NCBI GenBank assembly: GCA_030693535.1
Contig: JAUYAL010000077.1
Span: 350,020-414,019, forward strand
Reading direction: 5' to 3'
Source of the DNA: Methylotenera sp.
Lineage (GTDB): Bacteria > Pseudomonadota > Gammaproteobacteria > Burkholderiales > Methylophilaceae
Length of the DNA: 64,000 nt
The notes beneath the pieces are model-generated. The model had not been told where the DNA came from, ran no database searches, and saw only the letters and a list, made by a program, of their open reading frames with translations. Position numbers and translations under genes: made by a program. This document shows, one piece after another, positions 14,843 through 23,370 of this stretch (its first letter is position 1; each line of letters begins with the position of its first letter).

Positions 14843-16804
14843 ATGAGCAGTGTCGATTTAGAAGATAAGGCTGGTGACACCTACAGCCCAGACGTTTTTA
14901 CGCGCGATGAACTCGGCAAGACCGTTGTTATTCAAGCTGTCACCAACGTTGACCCTACAACAGGCACCCCAAACGCTTCAACTGAAGCCACATTGCTGGC
15001 GTTAAAAGCCGTAGCGGATAGTTTGCTATCAGCAGCGCAAGCAATCGAAGTAGCTAGCGAATCCCTTAACATCAAAACAACAGCAGTTAATACAGGGGCA
15101 ATATCAGGAACGGTCGCTCTTGATGGGGCAACGCTATCTGCGCTCGAAACCATAAGCGTAAATGGCGTGGCGACAGAAACAACATTGTCGGCTTTAAATG
15201 CCAAGACTACTACTTTAGCGGTCGATGCAATATCAGGCAGTAATTACCAAAAAGTAAAGGTAGGTTTTGGTGTTGATGGTGCTTTTGTTAGTGCAAGTGC
15301 AAGTAACCCTCTACCGACTACTACTGATAATGGGCTAACAAATACTCAGTTAAGAGCCTCTTCTGTTCAAATCACTGGGACTGTTCTAATTGGTGGCTCA
15401 GGCACTAAAATTCAATCTGACGGCGCGGAAGTTGATAGTTTCAACCCTTTACCAGTTTTTATGAATGGTGGGATAGGGCTAACAGCTAATGGAAATGTTG
15501 TAAGCACAGGCAATCCTTTACCTGTAACGGCTGACTCTAGTAAGGCTGAAGATGCATTGCACGCTAGTGGTGCTACAGGTGTATTTGTGCTTGGTGTTAG
15601 AAACGACAGCGACGTGGCAACGGCAGGTGATGGTGACTACACAGCGTTGAAGATGGATGAGAATGGTCGCTTAAAAGTTTCCACAAAACCAGCTTCTTTC
15701 GCTGACATCACAGGTGACATTACCGCGATACAAGCGACAATTGATACGGCTGTTGCAGGTGGTACGGTAGCTGGTGATGTGAGCAGTTCAAGTAACGTCA
15801 TGGCATTCTGTATAGGTACTTTCGCAGGTATTAACTGTACGTTTGAGGGTTCTCTTGAAGCTACTGGTGACACAAACTGGTTTGCTATTCAAGCAATTCG
15901 GTCAAATGCAAACACCGTTGAGCTAACAACAGGCGTGTTGGGCGCGAAACCTGCATACGCTTGGGAGTTGTCAGTCAATGCTTTAAGGCGTATTCGTGTT
16001 CGTGCCACAGCTAGAACAAGTGGGACACAATCATGGCGATTCGTGCAAGGTACATATGCTACCGAACCAATCCCTGCATCACAAGTGTCGGCTACACAGC
16101 CAGTATCGGGAACAGTGACAGCGACTGTTGCAGGTGCAACATTAGCCTTGCCTACCATTGTTGCAGACGTAGCAAGTGCCGCGATTACAACCACAACGAC
16201 AACGGCAACGCTCACACCAACAGCAGGGATGTCTTATAGCGTTGATATTCCTGTCACGGTAGTATCAGGCACAAATCCAACGATGGATGTGGTCGTTCAA
16301 GAGTCCGATGACTCAGGCACTAACTGGTTTGATGTGTTCCACTTCCCACGAATTACGGCTACAGGGATTTATCGGTCTCCACCATTAAGACTGCGTGGCA
16401 ATCGTGTTCGTTACGTGCAGACAATCACAGGTACAACGCCATCATTTACTCGCGCAATTAACAGACTGCAACGCCAAGATGATTGCGATAATTACTCACA
16501 ATTGTTTGATAGAGCAATCTCTCTCACAACTCTAAATGCGGTAACTCCTGCCTTAAATATTCAAGGCGCTAACCACGTAGAGTTAATCATCAACCTAGGC
16601 ACAGCTACAACTCCACCTACTCTGCAACTTGAGGGTTCGGATGATAATGCCAACTGGTATGCACTAGGCGCACCATTGCTAGGCGTTGCAAGTTCTACTG
16701 TAAGAATGTCGGTGATTGATGTTAGCCCAAGCTTTATACGCGCTAGGGTATCTGTTGTAGGTGCAACAGTTGTTGCAGGTTACGTTTTGATTAAAGGACA
16801 TTAA
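14843..16804 (+). CDS. large repetitive phage structural protein (head fibre/decoration candidate)
   Basis: This 653-aa protein is rich in Thr, Ala, Val and Ser, with recurring short blocks such as TEATLLALK, TETTLSALN, NPLPTT, NPLPVF, NPLPVTAD and ISGTVAL/ITGTVLI/VSGTVTATV in the first two thirds. This suggests a beta-structured fibrous shaft. The last third looks globular: QESDDSGTNWFDVFHF, PPLRLRGNRVRYVQT and LQLEGSDDNANWYALG repeat an SDDxxxNW motif and resemble jelly-roll or carbohydrate-binding modules. It lies between capsid and head-tail connector genes, not in the tail fibre region. A head fibre or decoration protein is therefore the best guess; the family is not recognised. Confidence 0.65.
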   Translation: MSSVDLEDKAGDTYSPDVFTRDELGKTVVIQAVTNVDPTTGTPNASTEATLLALKAVADSLLSAAQAIEVASESLNIKTTAVNTGAISGTVALDGATLSALETISVNGVATETTLSALNAKTTTLAVDAISGSNYQKVKVGFGVDGAFVSASASNPLPTTTDNGLTNTQLRASSVQITGTVLIGGSGTKIQSDGAEVDSFNPLPVFMNGGIGLTANGNVVSTGNPLPVTADSSKAEDALHASGATGVFVLGVRNDSDVATAGDGDYTALKMDENGRLKVSTKPASFADITGDITAIQATIDTAVAGGTVAGDVSSSSNVMAFCIGTFAGINCTFEGSLEATGDTNWFAIQAIRSNANTVELTTGVLGAKPAYAWELSVNALRRIRVRATARTSGTQSWRFVQGTYATEPIPASQVSATQPVSGTVTATVAGATLALPTIVADVASAAITTTTTTATLTPTAGMSYSVDIPVTVVSGTNPTMDVVVQESDDSGTNWFDVFHFPRITATGIYRSPPLRLRGNRVRYVQTITGTTPSFTRAINRLQRQDDCDNYSQLFDRAISLTTLNAVTPALNIQGANHVELIINLGTATTPPTLQLEGSDDNANWYALGAPLLGVASSTVRMSVIDVSPSFIRARVSVVGATVVAGYVLIKGH

Positions 16805-16805
16805 G

Positions 16806-16973
16806 ATGCAGATTAAAAACTTATCAACAAATGAAATCTTTGAGATTGAAGGCTCAGTCAATAAGCTAGTGCATTGCCATAGTTTTGTTAATGGCGATGG
16901 AGTGACTGTGACGGTAGATTTTGAGGAAAATACCACAGTTAATTCAGAGTACGAAATAGTCGCTGAAGAATGA
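16806..16973 (+). CDS. 55-aa prophage head-region protein
   Basis: ATG 16806 follows AAAGGA and opens MQIKNLSTNEIFEIEGSVNK, ending at TGA 16971-16973. Small, acidic and beta-rich (VTVTVDFEENTTV). It is placed one base after the large structural gene and is probably co-translated with it. No family is recognised. Confidence 0.55.
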   Translation: MQIKNLSTNEIFEIEGSVNKLVHCHSFVNGDGVTVTVDFEENTTVNSEYEIVAEE

Positions 16974-17026
16974 TTCCGTTTTTCTTTGACACAAAGGCAA
17001 CGTTAGAAAAACTTAAGTCGTAAATA

Positions 17027-17230
17027 ATGAGCTTACTTTTCTTTTTTAAAAGTAATAACAGATTACCTAGGGTTATTTATGGCGCGCGCGCGGGCGATTA
17101 TAACAATCAATCAACCAGACGTCGCTTGCCAACTCAGTATCATATAAGACAGGCTTCACCGCAAAGTACACGCGTTTCTGCTCGCACTTTTGCACGCGGT
17201 ACCAACACTCAAAAAAGTCATAGAAGCTAG
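17027..17230 (+). CDS. possible basic 67-aa prophage protein
   Basis: The frame reads MSLLFFFKSNNRLPRVIYGA, then an Arg-rich, Gln/Ser-rich tail. It has a short hydrophobic N terminus but no clear ribosome-binding site. It fills the gap between two structural genes, which favours it, but the composition is unusual and it could be non-coding. The stop comes 28 bases before the connector start. Confidence 0.3.
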   Translation: MSLLFFFKSNNRLPRVIYGARAGDYNNQSTRRRLPTQYHIRQASPQSTRVSARTFARGTNTQKSHRS

Positions 17231-17258
17231 TTTTAAAAGTTTTATAAAGGGTTTTATA

Positions 17259-17837
17259 GTGACCACACGTTTAATAACACCACCAGTAAGTGAACCCATC
17301 TCGCTGGTTGAAGCAAAGCTACATTTACGTGTGGATCATAATGCTGAAGATACACTGATTACTGCACTCATTACATCCGCGCGTGAGCAATGTGAGCACA
17401 TCCTTGGCCGCTCACTTATGCCGCAAACATGGGAAGCTATCTTAGATGATTTTCCACTAGATAATGATATTGAGCTTTTAAACCCAAACATTATCAGTAT
17501 TACCAGCATTAAATATATTGATGCACTGACTGCAAATGAAACAACATTAGCCAGCAATCAATATGCGTTAGATAAAGATAGTGAGCCTGGCTGGGTAATG
17601 CCTGCTTATGGGGTGACTTGGCCTGAAACTTTAGCTATTGCTAATGCGGTACGTATTCGATATGTAGCAGGATATGCCGATGCTGCCAGCGTTCCTGCAA
17701 GTATTAAAGCGTGGATTTTATTAGCAATTGGCGTTGCATATAAACAGCGCGAGGCTTTAGCAGAAAATACCTTAGCAAAACTCCCACACGATTTTTATGA
17801 AGGATTGCTAGATCGCTATAGGATTTGGCGCATATGA
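17259..17837 (+). CDS. head-tail connector protein (HK97 gp6-like)
   Basis: GTG 17259 is preferred because AAGGG lies seven bases upstream and the protein then begins VTTRLITPPVSEPISLVEAK, the usual gp6-like N terminus. The 192-aa product is helical and includes HLRVDHNAEDTLITALITSAREQCE and the late motif IKAWILLAIGVAYKQRE. It forms the ring beneath the portal. Its stop overlaps the next gene as ATGA. Confidence 0.85.
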   Translation: MTTRLITPPVSEPISLVEAKLHLRVDHNAEDTLITALITSAREQCEHILGRSLMPQTWEAILDDFPLDNDIELLNPNIISITSIKYIDALTANETTLASNQYALDKDSEPGWVMPAYGVTWPETLAIANAVRIRYVAGYADAASVPASIKAWILLAIGVAYKQREALAENTLAKLPHDFYEGLLDRYRIWRI

Positions 17838-18181
17838 GTTTACCTGTAGCTGGAGAACTTAATCGCCTAATCTCAATTAAAGTGCAAGCTGATATCCCTG
17901 CGATGGGTGCTGCAATTACGCAAAACTTTACCTTGCTGGCAACGGTATGGGCAAAACATCAGCCGGTTGGTAGCGCGATATTCTTTGGTACCAAGCAAGT
18001 GGGCGAAGATGTAACCGACCGTTTTATTATTCGTAGAAATGCGACGATTAACGAGCAAACAGTCAGCGCGAATCATGTGATTGAGTTTAACGGTAATCGC
18101 TACCGTGTACGCCGTGCCAGTGATTTAGAAGGCGCCAGACAATTTGTAATGATTGAGGCTGAGGGCTTGGGCAATGTTTGA
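17834..18181 (+). CDS. head-tail joining/head closure protein
   Basis: ATG 17834 overlaps the gp6-like stop. The 115-aa protein matches the SPP1 gp16/HK97 gp7-type adaptor: GELNRLISIKVQ at the start, VWAKHQPVGSAIFF in the middle, and HVIEFNGNRYRVRRASD with a beta barrel at the end. It closes the head and provides the tail interface. It overlaps the following gene by eight bases. Confidence 0.82.
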   Translation: MSLPVAGELNRLISIKVQADIPAMGAAITQNFTLLATVWAKHQPVGSAIFFGTKQVGEDVTDRFIIRRNATINEQTVSANHVIEFNGNRYRVRRASDLEGARQFVMIEAEGLGNV

Positions 18182-18581
18182 AGTTAACGCTACGATCAGC
18201 GGCTTTAGCCGTATCGACTTTGATAAAAAGAAAATACGCAGAGCCTTGCAGATTGAAGGCCGTGCGGTGCAAAAGCTATCACGCAAGCTAGTATCAAAAC
18301 GGATTCTTGATAGCGTTGGTGATTACCCTGCTAAAAAAACAGGGCGCTTGATGCGTTCAATTAAATCCAAGGTTTCAAAGTCTGGCTTTTTAGTCAGAAT
18401 TGCCCCGCAAAAAACAGCGGAGATGAAAGACTTTTATCCCGCATTTTTGCATTATGGCAGTAAAAAAAATAACCTGGCACCGCGTAAAAACTTTATGACC
18501 GATGCATTAGATGCTAGGCGTGATGTTTCGCGGGTTGCTATTTTAAACGCGCTTGAAGGCGCGTTGATTCCAAGAAATTAA
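18174..18581 (+). CDS. HK97 gp10-like tail-joining protein
   Basis: ATG 18174 (MFEVNATISGFSRIDF) overlaps the preceding gene. The 135-aa basic protein has the family pattern of an N-terminal helix (IRRALQIEGRAVQKLSRKLV) and YPAKKTGRLMRSIKSKV followed by YPAFLHYGSKKNNLAPRKNF. Members of this family sit at the neck or tail terminator position. Sequence and gene order agree. Confidence 0.8.
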   Translation: MFEVNATISGFSRIDFDKKKIRRALQIEGRAVQKLSRKLVSKRILDSVGDYPAKKTGRLMRSIKSKVSKSGFLVRIAPQKTAEMKDFYPAFLHYGSKKNNLAPRKNFMTDALDARRDVSRVAILNALEGALIPRN

Positions 18582-18593
18582 AAGGCCTTAATA

Positions 18594-19178
18594 ATGATTG
18601 TTGAAATTGTTGAAGCCTTAAAAATACGCACTAATGCTACCTTTGTAGGGCGGATTGCAGGCGCTGCTGAATTTGCTGTATTGTCACCTGATGCAAAATT
18701 ATCCTTACCGTGTGCTTATGTGATCCCATTAGACGATCAGGCGCAACCGAATAATTCAGATAATGGCTATTCGCAAATTGTACGTGATGGCTTTGCGGTG
18801 ATTGTAGTGTTAAGTAATGAGGCAGATGAACTGGGTAAAAGCAGTATTGCGCAAGTAATACCCGTGCGAAATGTACTCAATGCCGCGTTGCTTTCATGGG
18901 CGCCTGATAGTGAGCATGGCCCCATTGAGTACGATGGCGGGCAATTGCTCGATGTGGACCGTGCGCGGCTTTATTACCAGTTTGAATATGCGAGTGAAAC
19001 ACAGATTACCGAGAGTGATACTTATCAGGCAATCGTCAATGCCGCTTTACCAGCGTTTACCGGCTTGCATTTAGATGTTGATATGACAGCTCCATTTGAC
19101 CCTAATCGTGTTGTTGTAGGCGCTACTGGGCCAGATGGCACGATTGATGCAAGTATTGTGCTTGCAATTCCACAATAA
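18594..19178 (+). CDS. Mu gp37-like tail terminator/completion protein
   Basis: The 194-aa protein begins MIVEIVEALKIRTNATFVGR and includes SLPCAYVIPLDDQAQPN and LYYQFEYASETQI. This follows the pattern of the phage tail-terminator family found just before DUF2635 (gp38) and the sheath gene in Mu-like tails. The placement supports it more than the sequence alone. It should cap the tail tube at the neck. Confidence 0.7.
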   Translation: MIVEIVEALKIRTNATFVGRIAGAAEFAVLSPDAKLSLPCAYVIPLDDQAQPNNSDNGYSQIVRDGFAVIVVLSNEADELGKSSIAQVIPVRNVLNAALLSWAPDSEHGPIEYDGGQLLDVDRARLYYQFEYASETQITESDTYQAIVNAALPAFTGLHLDVDMTAPFDPNRVVVGATGPDGTIDASIVLAIPQ

Positions 19179-19190
19179 GGACGTTTAAAA

Positions 19191-19370
19191 ATGTATATCA
19201 AACCAATCAAGAACAAACAAATACCAGACCCAGTGCGCGGTGGCTACTTGCCAGAGCAAGGTGGAGAAGTTGACGATAACGATATGTACTGGCAGCGCCG
19301 TATTAATGATGGTGATGTTGAACCCGTGCCAGTGATTGCGTTGGCAGTGGAAGTACCAAAAGGCAAGTAG
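19191..19370 (+). CDS. DUF2635 (Mu gp38-like) protein
   Basis: ATG 19191 lies behind AAGGACG and gives a 59-aa protein ending at TAG 19368-19370. The pattern MYIKPIKNKQIPDPVRGGYL, then YWQRRINDGDV, is typical of DUF2635. This small protein of unknown role is encoded just upstream of the sheath in Mu-like myophages. Synteny here is exactly that. Confidence 0.8.
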   Translation: MYIKPIKNKQIPDPVRGGYLPEQGGEVDDNDMYWQRRINDGDVEPVPVIALAVEVPKGK

Positions 19371-19398
19371 CCTAAATTTAATTAAGTTTTACAAGCAA

Positions 19399-19421
19399 GC
19401 CACCTTCGGGTGGTTTTTTTT
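19399..19421 (+). terminator. intrinsic terminator upstream of the sheath gene
   Basis: CCACC pairs with GGTGG around TTCG, followed by eight T residues (19414-19421). The sheath's GGAGG site begins only a few bases downstream. Confidence 0.75.
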
Positions 19422-19436
19422 ATGCCTGGAGGCAAT

Positions 19437-20927
19437 ATGACAGTGTCGTTTAATACTACTCCTGCTAATTTACGAGTGCCCTTGTTTTATGCAGAGGTAG
19501 ATAACTCGCAAGCTGGCTATTTTTCACAAGCTTTACGCACGCTAATTGTCGGTCAAAAGACAGCGGCAGGGAATGGCGTTGCTAACGTGCCAACCTTGGT
19601 ATCACGTACCGATGAAGCCAAAACACTGGCTGGCGTCGGTTCTATTGCTGCACGAATGCATGAAATGTATCGCGCCAATGATTCTACTGGTGAAGTATGG
19701 ATGCTGTTACTCGATGATTTAGGCGCGGGGGTTGCGGCAATTAACTCAATCACAATAACAGGCGCGGCCACTGAAAGCGGTACGCTTAACCTTTACATTG
19801 CAGGTCAAAAATTGCAAGTGGCTGTTGTACTTGCCGACACCCCGACGATTATTGCCACTGCCATTGCAGCGGCAATCAATGCGGCAACGAGCTTACCAGT
19901 TACAGCCACGAGTGCTGTAGGGGTAGTCACAGCAACATGCCGACACAAAGGCTTGGTCGGTAACGACGTTAAATTCCAACTGAATTATCGCGGATTGGCT
20001 GGCGGGGAAAAAACACCGGCTGGCGTGACTGTTGCTTTTGCACAGCCAACACCTGGCACTGGCGTTTCGATCCTTACCACTGCTTTGGCTGCGCTGGGTG
20101 ATGATGAATATGATTTTATTATTCATCCATACACTGATGCCACTTCACTCGATGCCTTTAAAACATTGATGAACGATACCACAGGCCGCTGGGCCTATAA
20201 CCGCCAAATCTACGGACATGTGTATTCAGCTAAGTCTGATACGTTTTCAAACTTGGTGGCAATCGGCGTGGCACGTAATGATCAGCATGCTTCAATTGCT
20301 GGTTATGAAGCTGGTGTGCCTAACCCAAGCTGGGAGTATGCAGCGGCTTATGGTGCACGTAATGCAGTGTTTATTGCGGCTGACCCAGCACGACCAACCC
20401 AAACAGGTGAGTTAATCGGCATATTGCCAGCACCTGCATCAGGCCGCTTTATTCAAACTGAGCGCGGTACGCTATTAAATAGCGGCATTGCAACCAGTTA
20501 TGTAGGAGGCAGTGCGCAACGTGTAGAACGTGCGATTACTACTTACCAAAAGAACGCATGGAATCAGGCTGACCCTAGCTATTTAGACAGTGAAACATTG
20601 CATACGCTGGCGTATGTGATTCGCCGCTTGCGTTATGTAGTGACACAAAAATACCCGCGCCATAAATTAGCAAATGATGGTACCCGCTTTGGTGCTGGTC
20701 AGGCCATTGTTACACCAAGCGTTGTCCGCGGTGAAATCTTGAGTGAGTACGCCTCACTTGAAGAAATGGGCGTTGTAGAAAACGCCAAAGCCTTTGCTGC
20801 CAACTTGATTGTTGAGCGTGATGCGAATGACCCAAATCGTTTGAATGTGCTCTACCCGCCTGACTTAGTTAATCAATTGCGTGTGTTTGCAGTATTGGCG
20901 CAATTCCGTTTGCAATATAAAGCTTAA
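19437..20927 (+). CDS. contractile tail sheath protein (Mu gpL-like)
   Basis: ATG 19437 follows a perfect GGAGG. The 496-aa product starts MTVSFNTTPANLRVPLFYAE and contains the Mu L-type features ALRTLIVGQKTAAGN, DDEYDFIIHPYTD, ARNDQHASIAGYE, QTERGTLLNSGI and a conserved C-terminal core with VVRGEILSEYASLEEMG. It polymerises around the tube and contracts at infection, so the phage is a myophage. Confidence 0.92.
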   Translation: MTVSFNTTPANLRVPLFYAEVDNSQAGYFSQALRTLIVGQKTAAGNGVANVPTLVSRTDEAKTLAGVGSIAARMHEMYRANDSTGEVWMLLLDDLGAGVAAINSITITGAATESGTLNLYIAGQKLQVAVVLADTPTIIATAIAAAINAATSLPVTATSAVGVVTATCRHKGLVGNDVKFQLNYRGLAGGEKTPAGVTVAFAQPTPGTGVSILTTALAALGDDEYDFIIHPYTDATSLDAFKTLMNDTTGRWAYNRQIYGHVYSAKSDTFSNLVAIGVARNDQHASIAGYEAGVPNPSWEYAAAYGARNAVFIAADPARPTQTGELIGILPAPASGRFIQTERGTLLNSGIATSYVGGSAQRVERAITTYQKNAWNQADPSYLDSETLHTLAYVIRRLRYVVTQKYPRHKLANDGTRFGAGQAIVTPSVVRGEILSEYASLEEMGVVENAKAFAANLIVERDANDPNRLNVLYPPDLVNQLRVFAVLAQFRLQYKA

Positions 20928-20951
20928 CCAAAATACTTAATCAATCAATCA

Positions 20952-20980
20952 GCAACTGTTCGGTAATGCCGAATAGTTGC
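20952..20980 (+). promoter_or_regulatory. 12-bp stem-loop before the tube gene
   Basis: GCAACT-G-TTCGG and CCGAA-T-AGTTGC form a 12-bp stem with one G-T pair around TAATG. No T run follows, so it is not a terminator. It may stabilise the mRNA or set the sheath/tube ratio. Confidence 0.45.
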
Positions 20981-20998
20981 CAATAGAAAGGAATCAAT

Positions 20999-21370
20999 AT
21001 GGCTTCAGCTCCAAAAGTTGCTGGTACCTGCTACGTTAAAGTAGACGGCTCTCAGTTGGAATTAAAAGGGGATAGCGGCATAGAAGCGCCACCGTTCTCA
21101 GTGACCCGTGAAGTGGTGATGGGTCAAAGTGGCGTAGCAGGTTTGAAAGAAACTGCAAAAACACCTTATATCAAAGGCACGTTTATTGTTGGCCCTGATT
21201 TTCCTAGAGAAAAACTAGATACTGGTACCGACATTACCGCTACGGTTGAGTTTATTAATGGCTCTGTTTATACCTTAAGCGGTGCGTTTGTTGTAGGCGA
21301 TTCTGCTTATAAATCAGATAGCGGTGAACTCGATCTTGAGTTGAATGGTATTAAAGGCATTTGGGCATGA
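20999..21370 (+). CDS. phage tail tube protein (Mu gpM-like)
   Basis: ATG 20999 follows AAAGGAATC. The 123-aa protein has the family signature GTCYVKVDGSQLELKGDSGI, then PYIKGTFIVGPDF and the beta-rich C terminus GELDLELNGIKGIWA. It forms the inner tube of the contractile tail. Its stop overlaps the chaperone gene start (ATGA). Confidence 0.9.
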   Translation: MASAPKVAGTCYVKVDGSQLELKGDSGIEAPPFSVTREVVMGQSGVAGLKETAKTPYIKGTFIVGPDFPREKLDTGTDITATVEFINGSVYTLSGAFVVGDSAYKSDSGELDLELNGIKGIWA

Positions 21371-21651
21371 AAATAACCCTGACTAAATCTATCACCGCGC
21401 ATGGTGAGCCTATCACTGAAATTGAGCTACGTGAGCCGACAGGTCGTGAGGTACAAGATATCGGGTTCCCTTATCTTGTACTGATGAATGATGATACTGA
21501 AGCTATCCAAATCCAAGCCAAAGCTGTCGGTAAATATGTCTCAAAACTAGCTGGCATTCCACCAAGCTCGGTTGACCAAATGAGTGCAGCTGATTTAAGT
21601 GCCTGTACTGGTGTGGTGATGAGTTTTTTCGGGGTGCAAGCAGCAGTCTAG
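21367..21651 (+). CDS. tail assembly chaperone (Mu gp41-like), zero-frame product
   Basis: ATG 21367 overlaps the tube stop. The 94-aa product contains EIELREPTGREVQDIGFPYL and LAGIPPSSVDQMSAADLSAC, typical of the Mu gp41 tail-chaperone family. Near its end lies T-TTT-TTC (21624-21630), a -1 slippery heptamer in the correct phase. The zero frame stops 21 bases later. The protein coats the tape measure during tail-tube assembly. Confidence 0.85.
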   Translation: MKITLTKSITAHGEPITEIELREPTGREVQDIGFPYLVLMNDDTEAIQIQAKAVGKYVSKLAGIPPSSVDQMSAADLSACTGVVMSFFGVQAAV

Positions 21652-21815
21652 GTAATAGCGCGGAATCTTATATTAATCGGGTGTTTGAGCTGGCTTATTT
21701 TTGGCGGACTACACCTGATTATATTTTAGATATGCCGCTTGCAAAAATAGCACAATACGACGCCCATGCTGGGCGAATTACAATCTTGATGAACGGATCA
21801 GACAATGGCGGATAA
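21624..21815 (+). CDS. -1 frameshift extension of the tail chaperone (gp41')
   Basis: A -1 slip on T-TTT-TTC makes the next codon CGG at 21630. The frame then stays open for 61 codons to TAA 21813-21815, overlapping the tape-measure start. The fused product is about 149 aa. The extension contains NRVFELAYFWRTTPDYILDM and LAKIAQYDAHAGRITILMNG, the kind of sequence seen in frameshifted chaperone extensions. No start codon with a ribosome-binding site exists for it, so frameshifting is the only sensible way to express it. Confidence 0.8.
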   Translation, partial: FFRGASSSLGNSAESYINRVFELAYFWRTTPDYILDMPLAKIAQYDAHAGRITILMNGSDNGG

Positions 21816-23370
21816 ATTCCAACTCAAGGCGATATTAACCGCTGTTGATAAAATCACGCCTACGACAAAGCAAATCGGCAAGTCAGTGCGTATTTTGCAC
21901 AAATCATTACGTGATGTTGGTAATGCCGGTAGCGAGCTGATGCGCAAAATCGGCGTGCCCGCCTTCTTATCATTTGGCGCGGTTACATTTGGCGCGATTC
22001 GTGCTACTAAAGCCGCTATGGATTATGCTGGCAGCATACAAGATGCCAGCGACAGAACAGGCGCTAGCGTAGAAGGGTATCAAGCGCTAAGTAATATGTT
22101 GGGCTTGGTTGGTGGATCGGCTGAAGATGCCGAAATGTCATTTACTAAATTCAATAAAGGCATTGCTGAAGCTGCTGCTGGCACTGATAAAAACTTTGCA
22201 GGCCTTATGAAAAAGCTAGGCATTCCGCTTAAAAATGCAAAAGGCGAATTGGTCAGCTTAACCGATGCTTTGCCAGAGCTTGCCGCTGGCTTTGAAAAAA
22301 ATGAGAACCCTGCCGTACGTACCCGCATTGCCATGGAGCTATTTGGCAAGGGTGGTACCAAGATGATCCCTATCTTGGCAAAAGGCCGTGAAGGGGTAAG
22401 CGCGTGGATTAAAGAGCAAGAACGTTTAGGCATTATCGTGAGCACTCAATCGGTGGGTGCGCTTGATGATTTTGGCGATAGCACTGCACAAGTCAGCACT
22501 CAATTACGTGCGCTAATGACTAATTCACTGGCTAAAGTAATGCCATTGCTGATGCCTATTGTTAAGCAGCTGACGGAGTGGATTGCCGCCAATAAAGAAT
22601 TTTTACAAACACAAATCGTCGGTGCAATTACTGACATTGCCAATGCACTTAAAGAAGTGAATTGGGTTGAAGTATTCAAAGGTATTAAAGAAACCGTTAC
22701 AGATATTAAAGATTTTGTTAAAGCCATTGGTGGATTTAAAACGCTGATTTATGGAATGGGGCTAGCATGGATTGCAGGGCCAGTTGCAGCGATTGGCTCA
22801 ATTATTGGTGCGCTATGGCGCGCTAGATTAGCCTTTACTGCGTTATCAATTTCGGCTACTGCTTCAGGCACCGCTGTTGCTGGTGCGTTTGGCGTAAGCA
22901 CTACGGCTGGCATTGTTGCCAGCTTAGGCGCATTGGCTAGAGGCGCTGGCTTACTTGGCGCTGCGGCCTTTGTGGGCTGGACAATTGGTACAGTGATTAG
23001 CGATCATTTATTAAGTGACGAATTTAAAGACAGAATAGGCCGTGGCATTGCGCGTATTTTATCGGCTTTTGGTAATGAAGAAGCCACGCAGGCCTTGATT
23101 AACGAAGGTCAAATGAAAGCGCCAGTTAAAACTGTACCTAGCTATGGCCAGAAAAATACTGGCGGTCTATTTACGTCTAATGCGGAATATGCAGCCATGG
23201 CACGTAACAAGTCAAATATCGTAGGTAATCAAAATAAATTAAACGGCAACATGACCGTTAAATTTGAAAACGCGCCCCCTGGTATGCGTGTGGAATCTGC
23301 AAAAACAAACCAAAGTGGATTTGATTTTAATGCGGATGTTGGCTTTCGTAGAATTGCTTTGGGGTATTAA
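21805..23370 (+). CDS. tail tape measure protein
   Basis: The 521-aa protein begins MADKFQLKAILTAVDKITPT, a usual tape-measure start. It has long helical stretches, hydrophobic segments at about residues 311-330 and 340-395 (rich in Ala/Gly, possible membrane-inserting helices), and a polar C terminus. At this length the tail would be rather short for a myophage. It overlaps the frameshift product by 11 bases. Confidence 0.85.
   Translation: MADKFQLKAILTAVDKITPTTKQIGKSVRILHKSLRDVGNAGSELMRKIGVPAFLSFGAVTFGAIRATKAAMDYAGSIQDASDRTGASVEGYQALSNMLGLVGGSAEDAEMSFTKFNKGIAEAAAGTDKNFAGLMKKLGIPLKNAKGELVSLTDALPELAAGFEKNENPAVRTRIAMELFGKGGTKMIPILAKGREGVSAWIKEQERLGIIVSTQSVGALDDFGDSTAQVSTQLRALMTNSLAKVMPLLMPIVKQLTEWIAANKEFLQTQIVGAITDIANALKEVNWVEVFKGIKETVTDIKDFVKAIGGFKTLIYGMGLAWIAGPVAAIGSIIGALWRARLAFTALSISATASGTAVAGAFGVSTTAGIVASLGALARGAGLLGAAAFVGWTIGTVISDHLLSDEFKDRIGRGIARILSAFGNEEATQALINEGQMKAPVKTVPSYGQKNTGGLFTSNAEYAAMARNKSNIVGNQNKLNGNMTVKFENAPPGMRVESAKTNQSGFDFNADVGFRRIALGY

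Noticed and set aside
16970..17023. 17-codon frame MIPFFFDTKATLEKLKS overlapping the 55-aa gene stop by ATGA
   Set aside because: Too short to support without expression data, although the overlap is of the type used by neighbouring genes.
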